A stretch of 64,000 nt of DNA from NCBI GenBank assembly GCA_900073065.1, contig FJOG01000023.1, forward strand, positions 438,179-502,178, given 5' to 3'. This DNA is from Phialocephala subalpina. Taxonomy: Eukaryota; Ascomycota; Leotiomycetes; Helotiales; Mollisiaceae. The position numbers and the translations under genes were made by a program. Position 1 is the stretch's first letter. Every line of letters begins with the position of its first letter. Positions 22,635 to 33,423 of the stretch are shown one piece after another. The notes below the pieces were generated by a model, which was not told the origin of the DNA, did not search any database, and saw only the letters and a list, made by a program, of their open reading frames with translations.

Positions 22635-23494
22635 TTCTGGATCTGAATTACATCCCAGTTGGCTTTCTATGCATGTAAGACAAGCACAGAGCGTGGTGAG
22701 CGGTCTGGAGAGCTGGGAATTACAGGGGTAAACAGCATCAGGTGATGTGAACTCTGACGTAAAAACATTCTATCATCTGCTAACTATCTTCCTATGGTCA
22801 GATGAAACCTTCGCATTTGATCAATTGATCAAGAAAATTCATGGCAAACACATTTTTGGAATGCCGACTTCTCCAATACCGTAATCCAATTCATTCCCTC
22901 AACATCGGTATTGCATGCGCATGGAACGCCCCTAGTTGCGCCTGCCCAATGGTACAGGCTTGCGCCTTCCCCAACAGAACCCAGGGTGCACCTTCAGTTT
23001 CGATCGAGCTGTATTTGCAGCGTTCAATTTTCATTTCTTGTCTCTTGTTTCTTCTATACACCAGTCATTCGTTTTATTCTTCCTTTCAACCTCCTTGGCA
23101 ACTTCTAAGCACAAACACGACGGGAACACGGCCCGCCAACCCCCACGGCCCTAAGGCTCACCGCGGGGAAGCAATTGCGGCATTGGCCACTGACGTTCTG
23201 AATGCAGGTTCAACGGGTTCTGCTTTGGGGCTGGGTCAACTGCAGTCACCTGGCGGTCAGGGTCTTCAGGGTTAGAACAGACCTTTTCATTCACTGATTC
23301 GAGATCCATCCAATATCTTGCGAAGCCTCCGCACTCGGGGCGTACCTTGTGTGGCCATACACGCCCCTTAAGTAGAGCTTGTCAGTACCCACGGCATGAG
23401 ATCCTCCTTGCAACCTAAATCACAAACCACACTCCGTGTACAACCACTCCACCACTAGTCATCTACCGGTACCTGGATCTGTACTCCCACCACA
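22635..23494. other. Intergenic, promoter of the GH94 gene
   Basis: No supported ORF. The 860 bp are relatively pyrimidine-rich close to the GH94 start, as in many fungal promoters. One GCGGGG at 23163-23168 fits the CreA consensus SYGGRG, but a single site is weak evidence for carbon repression. Confidence 0.4.
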
Positions 23495-25852
23495 ATGACC
23501 ACCATGCTTCAGGCCACCCATAACGGCGCTCGCTATGAGCTTACCGACCCAATCTCGATGCCCAAGGCAGGCGGCTTCCTGTGGAACCAGAAAATGATGA
23601 TCCAAATAACATGTCGCGGCTACGCGGTTGCGCAATTCATGCAGCCAGAACCGGCCAAGTACTCTCACGCACCTAACCTCGAAGCAAAGACGTTCATGCA
23701 GCCGGAGCAGAGCTACTACGTGGATCATCCTGGCCGCTTCGTCTATATCAAAGATGAAGAGACTGGTAAATTATTCTCGGCGCCGTACGAACCAGTGCGT
23801 GCGAAACTCGACAGCTTCACTTTCTCTGTCGGCCAGAGTGACATCGTATGGGCGGTAGAGCGTCTCGGCATCCGAGTTGAGATGACCTTGGGTCTACCAA
23901 CACAAGATGTAGCAGAACTATGGACCGTCAAGGTTACGAATCTGTCAGGCCGACCTCGTAGGATCAGCGTCTATCCATACTTCACAATCGGCAACATGTC
24001 GTGGATGAACCAATCCGCCGAGTACCGTCCAGATCTTGGAGGTGTGGTAGCTAGCAGTGTCACGCCCTACCAGAAAGCTACCGAATATTTCAAGAACAAG
24101 TATCTGAAAGACAAGACTTATCTGATTTGCGGGACACCACCCATATCTTGGGAAACCAACCAACAAGCCTTCGAAGGTGAAGGGGGTTTGCATGCACCAT
24201 CATCAATCCAAGAGATTGGGCTATTGGGCACTGACGCGCGCTACGAAACGCCCGTAGCCGCCGTGCAGTACCGCACAGCTCTTGGTGTGGACGAGCAACG
24301 AGAGTATCGATTCATCTTCGGTCCAGCTTACGATGATGAGGAAATCCGTGGCATGTCAAAGAAGTATCTAGCCAAGGGAGGATTTGAGCGAGCCGCTCGC
24401 GAGTACTCGAACTACATCGAGCAAGGATGTGGATGTCTCCAGATTGAGACACCAGATGAAGACCTGGACAACTTCGTCAACAACTGGCTGGCTCGGCAGG
24501 TGTATTATCATGGCGACGTGAACCGTCTAACGACCGATCCTCAGACCCGGAATTACTTGCAAGACAACATGGGTATGAGTTACATCAAGCCCGAGGTAAC
24601 TCGCAAAGCCTTCCTCACAGCTCTCTCGCAACAAGAAGCCACCGGTGCCATGCCAGACGGGATCCTACTCGCTGAGGGTGCAGAGTTGAAGTATATCAAC
24701 CAGATCCCACATACAGACATGTGTGTTTGGCTACCAGTGACGCTGGATGCCTATCTGGCCGAGACCGCAGACTACAAGTTACTTTCAGAGAAGGTCCCTG
24801 GTAAGACTTACACCGTACTCGAAGCCATCAGCCGCGCCATGGACTGGTTGCTCTCCGCTCGTGACGAACGTGGCCTCAGCTATATTGCCCAAGGAGATTG
24901 GTGCGATCCAATGAACATGGTGGGCTATAAGGGCAAGGGAGTATCAGGTTGGCTGACTGTAGCTACTGGATATGCCCTGAGTCTATGGGCCGGCGTTTGC
25001 GAACAGCAAGGCAAGACAGAGCTCGCAACTCGTTACCGTGCTAGCGTCAAAGAATGCAATGCTTCCGCCAACGAACATCTCTGGGACGGAGATTGGTTCG
25101 CACGCGGCATCACCGACGACGATGTGACATTCGGCACCAAAGAAGACGTCGAAGGTCGCATCTGGCTCAATCCCCAAACATTCTCCATCCTCAGCGGTGC
25201 AGCTAGCCCCGAGCAACGAACCAAGATGATCTCAGAAGTGGATAAGCAGCTCAGCACTCCCTACGGCTTAACCATGTTCGCACCTCCCTACAGCAAGATG
25301 CGCGAAGACGTCGGTCGAGTCACCCAAAAGTATCCCGGCTCAGCAGAGAACGGCTCAGTTTACAATCATGCTGCAATCTTCTACATCTACAGTCTCTACA
25401 CCATCGGAGATTCAGATCATGCTTACAAGCTCCTTCGCCAGATGCTACCCGGCCCCACAGAAGAAGACTACGTCCAGCGCGGTCAACTCCCGATCTACAT
25501 CCCCAACTACTACCGAGGAGCATACCACGAGTATCCCCGCACAGCAGGCCGTTCCAGTCAGCTCTTCAATACCGGAACCATCACTTGGGTCTATCGCTGC
25601 TTCATCGAAGGACTCTGTGGTTTGCGCGGTGACGCTGAGGGGTTGACTATCCGGCCTCAGCTGCCCTCAGGGTGGAATGAGATCAAAGCCACACGCAAAT
25701 TCCGTGGAGCGACGTTCCAGGTCGACATCCGTCGCAGGAACGGCTTGAAGGAGGTGGTGGTCATGCACAATGGCAAAGTCTTGCCTGGAGCTCGGGTCAC
25801 GGGAATTAAATCTGGTGCGACGTACAACTTGTCCGTCCTCGTACCACAGTAA
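23495..25852 (+). CDS. GH94 phosphorylase, probably cellobionic acid phosphorylase
   Basis: An uninterrupted frame of 785 residues with the whole GH94 layout. The N-terminal beta-sandwich starts at residue 1 ([20 protein letters not shown]). The (alpha/alpha)6 catalytic barrel includes [36 protein letters not shown] (Asp general acid in DWCD) and [18 protein letters not shown]-terminal sandwich ends NLSVLVPQ. The [11 protein letters not shown] form points to the cellobionic acid phosphorylase branch, described in bacteria and in Neurospora (NdvB). That enzyme splits cellobionate with phosphate into glucose-1-phosphate and gluconate, following lytic monooxygenase or cellobiose dehydrogenase action on cellulose. 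No signal peptide is seen, so it is likely cytosolic. The lack of introns and the bacterial family suggest old horizontal transfer. Confidence 0.85.
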   Translation: MTTMLQATHNGARYELTDPISMPKAGGFLWNQKMMIQITCRGYAVAQFMQPEPAKYSHAPNLEAKTFMQPEQSYYVDHPGRFVYIKDEETGKLFSAPYEPVRAKLDSFTFSVGQSDIVWAVERLGIRVEMTLGLPTQDVAELWTVKVTNLSGRPRRISVYPYFTIGNMSWMNQSAEYRPDLGGVVASSVTPYQKATEYFKNKYLKDKTYLICGTPPISWETNQQAFEGEGGLHAPSSIQEIGLLGTDARYETPVAAVQYRTALGVDEQREYRFIFGPAYDDEEIRGMSKKYLAKGGFERAAREYSNYIEQGCGCLQIETPDEDLDNFVNNWLARQVYYHGDVNRLTTDPQTRNYLQDNMGMSYIKPEVTRKAFLTALSQQEATGAMPDGILLAEGAELKYINQIPHTDMCVWLPVTLDAYLAETADYKLLSEKVPGKTYTVLEAISRAMDWLLSARDERGLSYIAQGDWCDPMNMVGYKGKGVSGWLTVATGYALSLWAGVCEQQGKTELATRYRASVKECNASANEHLWDGDWFARGITDDDVTFGTKEDVEGRIWLNPQTFSILSGAASPEQRTKMISEVDKQLSTPYGLTMFAPPYSKMREDVGRVTQKYPGSAENGSVYNHAAIFYIYSLYTIGDSDHAYKLLRQMLPGPTEEDYVQRGQLPIYIPNYYRGAYHEYPRTAGRSSQLFNTGTITWVYRCFIEGLCGLRGDAEGLTIRPQLPSGWNEIKATRKFRGATFQVDIRRRNGLKEVVVMHNGKVLPGARVTGIKSGATYNLSVLVPQ

Positions 25853-26662
25853 TGACGTCGTGTGGGATATTCGGAGGTTGGTACTCTGATTCTTTCTAGT
25901 TGCATATTTCATGGGTGGTTGGGACTTTAGAAGTGGCAAAGCAATTTGGCAAAATCGCCACGGGGAATAGCGCCGTGGGAGGAAATAATTATGGGCTTGC
26001 TTTGGAATTGATAATTAATTGGCGTTGACGTTGAGTTATTAGATTCAGGCTGGAAATCCCTCAGTGGGCAAACTGCCAGAGTGCAGAAGAAGTAATACGA
26101 AGTGAGCTCCGATTCTCCTCCGATGAACTTGCTTTGTGTATCGTGACCATTGGATTTGACCGCCACCAGCGCCCTGAACGCCCAGGAGGTTGGGGTGTGA
26201 TTTGCCGCCAAGCGAGTACTGGACAGCATGATGCGGCTGAGTGCATGCACCTTACAAAGATTTGCATCAGAATGTCGTCGAGAATCTTGGGAGGACCTTG
26301 GAACGAAAGATCATGTCTGAAAAGAAATCTGTTCTGTTTTCTTGACTGCTCAATGTCTGGATGAGACTTCTGTCACATCACCTACATCTCAGCCTTCGGA
26401 TCTTAGTCTAGAGCAGGGACATCCAGGCGTAGCACGGAAAAGCCCTGCCATCTTGACACCAGCATCCGAGAGACTCAAGGAGACCTTAGAGGTCCAACAG
26501 AAGAGCAACAATGGTCAAACACAATATTCGATAAGATTAACCCCATGTTTTCCCCACCGTGAAGACGAAGACTCAGATGTACATGGAAATGAGCTGCGAG
26601 GCACCGAGGCAGAGACCAACGACGATGCTTTACTAGAGGGTATTGCTTTGGAGGCGAGATAC
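25853..26662. other. Intergenic upstream of the HET gene
   Basis: An open frame in phase with the HET gene extends back to a TGA at 26318 without any ATG. The protein either starts at 26663 or gains an N-terminus from an upstream exon that I could not place. Nothing else was recognised. Confidence 0.4.
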
Positions 26663-28661
26663 ATGTACGAACCACTGGAGACAAAGTCAAAAGAGATTAG
26701 GCTCCTCCTTCTGCAACCTGGAACATGGACGGACCCGATCTCCTGCCAGCTCAAGAGAATTCCTCTGAAAGATGCGCTCCGGAAGTACGAGGCTCTGTCT
26801 TACGCATGGGATGCAGAACCCGGCGTCAACGAGATTTTCGTCAACGGACAACCTTGTCCAATCAAGAGAAACCTCTTCCTGGCGTTGCGACGCCTGCGAA
26901 AAGCAACAGAACCCCGTATAATGTGGGCAGATGCATTATGCATTGATCAGCAAAGCAACGACGAGAAGTCGCACCAGGTCGTCCTCATGAGAGAGATCTA
27001 TCAATCCTGTATAAGAGTATTTCTCTGGCTAGGAGACTACAGAACTATCAGTCTCGACGCTCGAACTGTTGAGGACGGCATGAAAAATGAGCCAGAATTC
27101 TGGACAAGAAACGATAACATGCTCCAAGCTTTCAACATGATTAACGAACTTGCAACCGGGAAGCACTTCCACGAACTTTTATGCTATCATGAAGATAATG
27201 AACGCAGGCCGTTTGATCGTGGAACTCTCGAAGGTTTCATGGCCCTCGTGTCTTCTTCTTGGTGGAACAGGTTGTGGTAGGTCGCAGTGTTCGAAGCAAC
27301 TGACTCCTCTGTTCAACAAGCCTCGACTTTCAAGAAACAAGGAATTTTCCATCCTAGCACGTTTTGACGTTCTTGAAGTCTAACTTCACACACGTTCGTG
27401 TAGCATAAAGATGGAGACTGATACCGAGACTTCAAACTGTAGGGTCGTGCAAGAATATGTTTTGTCTCCACAAGCTATAGTTATATGCGGCTCGTTGTCT
27501 GCCCCAATGCAGATGTTCTCGACTGCGGTGGAGAATGCAGCTAAACATGGTGGAGGATGCTGTCAGAAGTCATGGGCGAAGCTCAGAAGCAACCAAGCAA
27601 ACGATATGATGCTACTTTGGAGAAAGGTCAAAGATCTTGGGCAACCGCAAGATTTCAGAGACTGGGCGAAATTCTACCGCACTCTGCTATATCATCGCAA
27701 CCGAAAAGCTAGTGATCCTCGAGTAAGTCCGCCTTCGGTCGCGGAATGTAGCCATTTGATGACATCGGCCTTTTCCACGAGCAGCTTAACAAATTAACAA
27801 CCGTTTTTGTAGGATATGATATACGGCTTGTCGGCACTTGCGCCGTACATTCCCAATGAATTGGTCCCCGACTATACACTTAGCAGGCAAGAAGTATACA
27901 GACGACTCGCGCTTTGTCTCATAAACACGCAAGCAAAGCTACATGTTCTTAAAGGCCAACGGACATTGAATAATAATTTGCCGAGCTGGATTTATGATTG
28001 GAGCTCTGACCCAGACGATGAGCTTTACTACATTGAATGTCAAAGGCTTGAAATCGAAGGCTACAGGGCATCCAAAGACACAAAACCTATGGTGCAGAGC
28101 CACAGCGACGGTCGAATCTCAGTAGATGGAGTGCTGTTCGATCGTGTTGTTCAAATGGGGCAAGCATGCGAAAGGAACCCTTCAGGCAGATTGAAGGCAA
28201 TGCGTGATTGGTATAGCCTGAATGCTAACAAACACCCCTCACCAACCGTCTGGCGAGAGAACTTCCTCCGTACGGTAACAGGTGATGCCGCCTATAGCCT
28301 CAACAGCGATTCCTCCAAAAACCGTATCATCGTGAGAGCTCCGGTTGATCAAGAAGATGTATTTGACGCCTGGTTGAAGCATATGGAGAGCCCTATAGCA
28401 CACAGAAGTTCTGGGGATGACAGCGTTGACATGTTTGATGACTTGGTCAGAATCATGACGCGGGGCTTGAAGTTCTTCCTCACTGAGAGAGGTTTCATGG
28501 GAATCGGCAACGCAGAAATTGGTGACGAGATTTGGATTTTACTTGGGGGGGATGTGCCATTTCTCCTTCGTCGAGACACTGCCTCATCGGGGACTGCTTT
28601 GTTCGTGGAATCATGGATGGAGAGGTTTTGGAAGACCAGCAAGCAAGAACAAGAACAATAG
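26663..28661 (+). CDS. HET-domain protein (heterokaryon incompatibility type)
   Basis: All three HET motifs are present: YEALSYAWDAEPGVNEI, then IMWADALCIDQQSNDEKSHQ with IYQSCIRVFLWLGDY, and WWNRLWVVQEYVLSPQA. The apparent stop after NRLW is only an intron (27277-27442, donor GTAGGT, acceptor CTGTAG) that restores TGG and joins to VVQEYV. A second intron lies at 27723-27812. The C-terminal half is variable and ends in a Glu/Gln-rich tail. The start at 26663 (MYEPLETKSKEIRLLLLQPG) places the HET domain at the N-terminus, as usual. HET proteins trigger cell death after fusion of unlike hyphae; the partner here is unknown. The gene seems intact, unlike the NACHT relic 6 kb upstream. Confidence 0.9.
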
Positions 28662-29706
28662 ACCTGAGATGAGAGACTTCTCGAATTGAAAACAGAGTCC
28701 TTCTCTTGGTGAGTCGAGCGGTGTCGAAAAGAGAAACCGCTTCGAAGGGACAGCGAAACGATGGGATCTTCACAAGCAGAAGTCAGTCCTGGGTCACTCC
28801 AACCTTGTTGGTTGGGTCAACGCACCTATCAGATGTCCTACGAATCTCCCCGACAAAACTATGCTCTCGATTCGTGCTTGTCCAAGCGCTCGTTCATCAT
28901 ACTAGATTCAAAGTATCAGCTGCCATGTCTTAAAGCTATTCAAAGATGTCGAAGGCTAGAGAGTGGCGTTACTTACTGTTGAATTTTCTATATTATCAGT
29001 CGTCCAATGCGGGATCAAGACCAGTCTTCGAATCTCGACGTCGTCGGGCTCGTCAAGTAGGATAGAAGGTGGAAACTACACTTCTGACGTCAGCTATGTC
29101 TCCACGAACAGACGCCTTCTCGGGGAGCACAGGCAGGCTTGACTGATCGAAGCCAGCGAACCTGCAGGCCAATTCCTCTCCTCAACGACATCAATGCATT
29201 CGTGACTTGTACTGGACCTGGTACTCGATCGAACATTCTATTGAGAAAACGTCAGTCATCACGCATGTCAACAAGCAAGCGAAGCTATCAAGGATCAAAT
29301 GATGTGGCAACTTACCGTTCTATGATATATACCTTCAAAAACGCGTCTCAACAGCCTACTACACGCGCTGAAGGATGCCATCACCCCATGCTTCTCGTCT
29401 CAGTATTCTTTCGACTTCCTAGACCACACGTTAGTTGAGTCATCATCAACGGCAGGACAAGCAACATACCGTCAAAACACCCCTCTTCACTACCACACAC
29501 ACAGAAGGTACAGCCTTGGCTCTCTCCCACTAAGGTGCCACACGACCAAACCATGCTCACGCTTGATTAATATCCGAGGACAACAGGTAAGTATCCTCTG
29601 AGCTGTGACCGTCACTACCTGGCATTATAAGACACACGAAGACCAACGACAATATTGGATTACGGCTTGAATGTGATGCGTCGTTGGCAGTGACTCGATC
29701 CATTGC
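28662..29706 (-). other. Gene-poor stretch with minus-strand splice signals
   Basis: On the minus strand a TTTAAG TATA-like box (about 29730) precedes an ATG at 29706 whose 50-codon frame has one hydrophobic segment (ILSLVFVCLIMPG). Further along, two intron-like units have full fungal signals. One runs GTATGT...CAACTAAC...TCTAG near 29425-29475, the other GTAAGT...TGACTGAC...ATAG near 29240-29320. No long protein results from joining them. This could be a small spliced gene or a non-coding transcript running toward the HET gene end. Confidence 0.25.
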
Positions 29707-29747
29707 GGACTGTTGAGAGGAAGGCTTAAATAGAGTGGTACTAGGAA

Positions 29748-29829
29748 GTGTGGTGTGTGGTGTGTGGTGTGTGGTGTGTGGTGTGTGGTGTGTGGTGTGT
29801 GGTGTGTGGTGTGTGGTGTGTGTGTGGTG
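29748..29829. repeat. (GTGTGGT)n minisatellite, about 11 units
   Basis: The heptamer GTGTGGT is repeated perfectly about ten times from 29748, then ends in an imperfect GTGTGTGTGGTG. It is G/T-only on the plus strand and C/A-only on the other. ORFs covering it on both strands are artefacts of the repeat. Confidence 0.95.
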
Positions 29830-30468
29830 AAGAAAGGCAGAAGAAAAAGAGGACGAGAGAGATATTTTGAAAGGGAAATTGGTGGGAAGCTAATGTTGGG
29901 GTGGAATGTGCGAGGATGTTGGGGGAAAGAGCGATGTTGGAGGAAGGAGCGACGAGGCGCGTTACGGGGACGCGATCGCGAGTTCTGGAATTGATGATAT
30001 TTTGCATTTTGATTATTTAAATGCGACGAATTCCGATATTCTAGGTAATGTTCATCTATTCCTCACAGTATCAATTGATGTGAGAGATTTGCATAGAGAG
30101 TTGAACGCAGGTTCTAGTTTGCGAGTAGCGAGCTGCCAGGTTCAGGAAACGGAGGAAGGAGCGTCTGAAGTCACCCCCGATCGCGAAAAGCATTGCACCC
30201 CAGTCAATATATCAAATGACTCGTAAGATTTATAATTCATGAAACACCCTTTCCCAATGCATCGCTTGACTGTAACTATTTGCATTGAGTGGAGAGCTGA
30301 ACGTGGGCTTCGATTTTGAATAATGCAATCGAAAGGAAGGAGTCGCTGATGAGAAACCCCAACCATGAGCCAACTCCATGAACACCAACCCAACCCAATT
30401 GAAAACTACAAGCCCTTATTTTTGATATGTTGTACATTTCATACATATAATACACACCGCTGAATCTC
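29830..30468. other. Intergenic, 3' side of SUV3
   Basis: A purine-rich plus strand (29830-29960) gives way to AT-rich DNA toward the SUV3 stop. No supported gene. Confidence 0.5.
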
Positions 30469-33078
30469 TCAGGCGCGGACTGACTCTGACTCCGCCCGCT
30501 CTTCGGGTGGAATGGGAACATTGGCTTCGGACGCAGGCGACTGCTCTTGCTCGTCCAAGTCAGCCAACTCGTCATTCACCTCTACCACATCTGCAACTTC
30601 GGCCTCAAGTGCGCTGATTCCCTCTGAACCATCATCTGCGGCTTCCTCATCCTGAGCAGATTCTTCAGAGTCCAGGCCATCCTGTGCTTCTCGTTGTGCT
30701 TCTTGTTCCGCGATCTCCAGCTCCATTGCCTTCATCCTAAGGAAATTGAGCTGTCTCCTCTTTGCAGCATCATAATGCACATCAGCCAAACACTCATCGA
30801 TCCTGTTCTCAGCCAAGCTTTTCACATGAAATGCAAGAGCCTGGCTTCTGAAAACACCAGCAAATCTGTAACTCAGCCACAGATACAGCGTCAAAGCCTT
30901 ATGCAGGTTCTCCATTTGGCGCAGGTACGCCTTGTTGCCGAATGGAAACTCGTCCCTGTGCACGTCAATCAATTCCAGATCAAGAGTTTTGAGATCTAAA
31001 AGCTCTCCTCCGGATTGAGTGGCAACACATTCTGCGAACTCTTGGACGATTCTGCCAAAGCCAAACTCACGCAGAGCCACAGGCGCAGCCATGAATGTAA
31101 TCCGGTCCATGGTTGACAGCGGATAAGGTTCGATCAAGTCCGCTACTTGGGTTTGCTCTTTCAGGCGGCACATGTGAAATATATCACTGAGCTTGGACAT
31201 CTCGTAAAGTCGCTGGGTGATGTAACTGAAGGCAGTTCCCTTTGGGAAGTATGAGGCAAACCGGAACAGGACGTCCGATGGAGGAGCGATTCCAGCAGTC
31301 TTGATGGGTTCCACATCAAGATTCATTGCCTTCTGAACAACAGCCAAGTCGAATCTCTCAAGGGTTGTCACCAGTCCATTTGTGGAATCCCTCTTCTCGA
31401 TCAATGGCAGCCCTCCCTCCTCCTTGGAGTCTTCGTCGACCACCGATTCAGCTGATTTATTGACGGCTTGATGAGCAGTCTTATATCTTCCAGCGCGTCC
31501 AGCAATCTGCTTTATTTCAGACGGCTGAATAACTCGGAACGAGATGCCGTCGTGTTTCGAGACAGATTCGAAGACAATTCGCTTAATTCCCAAGTTCAAT
31601 CCCATACCCACAGCATCGCTTGCGACTAGAAAGTCGTACTCGTTATCTGGGTTGTTGAAGAGTTCGGCTTGCTGTGCACGCGTTTCAGGAGGCAATGAGC
31701 CATAGACAACGGCACATCGTTTGCCTGTGACCCTCTCGATATCCGCTTTCATGGCATGAATGCCGACACGTGAGAACAAGATCACAGCATCACCTTTTCG
31801 GAGTTTGGTCAAGTCGCCGCCCAGACTCCTCTTCTCTGCTGCCAACGGACTAAGTCGCTCATACTTGTGTACCACGATCTTGTCCCCCATGGCCTTACAA
31901 AGATCTGTGACAAGTTGAATGGTGCGCAATTCGCCACAAACGTGCACTTCGTCAGCTTGCACGCCCAAAAGGCCTTGTGTCCATGCCCAGCCACGTTCGG
32001 CGTCTCCCATCATCTGAATCTCATCGATAACTGCAACATCAACCCTCTTGTTGAGAGGCATCATCTCAACCGTGCAACTGCTCATGTTCGCGCTCCCGTC
32101 CTCCGGCATTCGACGTTCTTCGCCAGTGACTAACATGCAAGACTTTCCCTTGGCGTTGAATCTGGAATACACTTCGTGGGCCAGCAGCCGCAATGGACCA
32201 GCATATATGCCAGTATTTGCTGCCTCAAGCCTCTTGAGCGCATGATAGGTCTTGCCCGAGTTCGTAGGCCCAACGTGTAGATGTATAGTCCGCTGTAACG
32301 CCCTCGTAGCAGGGAACCATTCGAAAGGATATCGAAGATCTGCCAGCTTCTCCTGATTCGTTTTATCCTGCGCCGAGAATTTGGCTTCAACCACATAATT
32401 GATGAACGCGAATTTCACTTCAGCACCCAACGATTTGACGCCTCCCACGACGAATGCTCGACGAAATCGAGAGAAGAGCGGATTTCCCTCCTTATTTGCT
32501 TTGCCAGTCTCTGCCAATCGGGTACAAGATTCGATCTGGTCCTCAAACTCGTCGAGTCGGACTTGTAATGCCTCTTTCGACGGTATTCCCCATGCCGTAT
32601 ACTCGGTGTTGGCTTTTCTCTTTAAGTTTTTGCTCAACCTATCAAGCTCTTCAAGCATGAGTCTTCCGAAAACACCATACGTTGTATCATTTCTCGCTAG
32701 AATCCGCTTCGTGCCCATTCTAATCTCTGTTGGATCCGCAGAGATGGCCCCGTACCTGACTTTGTCAAACCTTGGGGCTCTCTGTATACCTGGAGACCAT
32801 GTCCTGTCTCCTGATCTGTCTATTTGTGATGCTCGATCGACATTCCGCCCAAATCGTTCATGCCGTCCAAGTCGTGCGTGCGCAGGCCATCTCTGGCCTC
32901 CTCTGACTTGTGATCGTTCTTCATCGTCGTTTCTCTCACGTCGTGGAGAACGATGGACTTTCTGGGCTGCATAGGTGAAGGATCTGGCACCATTGACTGG
33001 TGTTGAGAAGGTAAGGCATGGTGAAGTATTAAAAGTACATAATAAACATCTCTTTCCCTCACGTGCCGGAAAAGACAT
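30469..33078 (-). CDS. SUV3: Mitochondrial ATP-dependent RNA helicase SUV3
   Basis: Helicase subunit of the mitochondrial RNA degradosome. An intronless frame of 869 codons from the ATG at 33078 (MSFPAREGKRCLLCTFNTSP). The open frame runs farther upstream only from non-ATG codons. The N-terminus is basic and hydroxyl-rich, a likely mitochondrial presequence, followed by an Arg-rich stretch. Motifs: Walker A HVGPTNSGKTYHALKRL, DExx box VAVIDEIQMMGDAERGWAWT, motif V-like SDAVGMGLNLGIKRIVFES and motif VI QIAGRAGRYKT. The SUV3 C-terminal domain follows (PLSTMDRITFMAAPVALREF). The last 100 residues are Glu/Asp/Ala-rich low complexity. It is divergent from the v-SNARE gene, sharing 345 bp. Confidence 0.95.
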   Translation of the reverse strand: MSFPAREGKRCLLCTFNTSPCLTFSTPVNGARSFTYAAQKVHRSPRRERNDDEERSQVRGGQRWPAHARLGRHERFGRNVDRASQIDRSGDRTWSPGIQRAPRFDKVRYGAISADPTEIRMGTKRILARNDTTYGVFGRLMLEELDRLSKNLKRKANTEYTAWGIPSKEALQVRLDEFEDQIESCTRLAETGKANKEGNPLFSRFRRAFVVGGVKSLGAEVKFAFINYVVEAKFSAQDKTNQEKLADLRYPFEWFPATRALQRTIHLHVGPTNSGKTYHALKRLEAANTGIYAGPLRLLAHEVYSRFNAKGKSCMLVTGEERRMPEDGSANMSSCTVEMMPLNKRVDVAVIDEIQMMGDAERGWAWTQGLLGVQADEVHVCGELRTIQLVTDLCKAMGDKIVVHKYERLSPLAAEKRSLGGDLTKLRKGDAVILFSRVGIHAMKADIERVTGKRCAVVYGSLPPETRAQQAELFNNPDNEYDFLVASDAVGMGLNLGIKRIVFESVSKHDGISFRVIQPSEIKQIAGRAGRYKTAHQAVNKSAESVVDEDSKEEGGLPLIEKRDSTNGLVTTLERFDLAVVQKAMNLDVEPIKTAGIAPPSDVLFRFASYFPKGTAFSYITQRLYEMSKLSDIFHMCRLKEQTQVADLIEPYPLSTMDRITFMAAPVALREFGFGRIVQEFAECVATQSGGELLDLKTLDLELIDVHRDEFPFGNKAYLRQMENLHKALTLYLWLSYRFAGVFRSQALAFHVKSLAENRIDECLADVHYDAAKRRQLNFLRMKAMELEIAEQEAQREAQDGLDSEESAQDEEAADDGSEGISALEAEVADVVEVNDELADLDEQEQSPASEANVPIPPEERAESESVRA

Positions 33079-33188
33079 TACTGGAATGAATGTAGAAATG
33101 TAGATGAAGAAGAAGACATTTGCATTTGCAGGGCCGACGCGATGATGTGTAGACTGCTCGCGATTTTTTTTCTCCTGAAGCGTGGCGA

Positions 33189-33210
33189 CCGATAAGAAAG
33201 TGCTTATCGG
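33189..33210. promoter_or_regulatory. Palindromic pair of GATA motifs in the SUV3 / v-SNARE promoter
   Basis: CCGATAAG (33189-33196) and CTTATCGG (33203-33210) form a perfect 8-bp inverted repeat around AAAGTG. Each arm contains HGATAR, the target of fungal GATA factors. The element lies 111 bp upstream of the SUV3 ATG and 214 bp upstream of the SNARE ATG. Confidence 0.4.
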
Positions 33211-33423
33211 GCGGAGCGGAAATACCAAGGCAAGGGCGCGCGGAATCCCTCTCGGCGCCTCATCGTCATCAGACTTCGTTCCACAGCAATTTGATCAACC
33301 AACTTCACCTTCCATAACGTACCACGTACAACTCGACTTTGCCTCCTCGCTCACGAAGATCTCATCTCCTTCAAACAAACCCCACGACACCCATCGCATG
33401 AGAACAAGCCAGCACTCTCCATC

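Noticed and set aside
27277..27290. TAG stop after NRLW in the HET gene
   Set aside because: It lies in an intron with donor GTAGGT and acceptor CTGTAG; splicing restores TGG and VVQEYV, the third HET motif.
29741..30007. His/Thr-Pro and Val-Cys repeat proteins across the minisatellite
   Set aside because: Both frames are products of the heptamer repeat.
33079..33228. N-terminal extension of SUV3
   Set aside because: The extended frame opens only with a non-ATG codon and includes the shared promoter.
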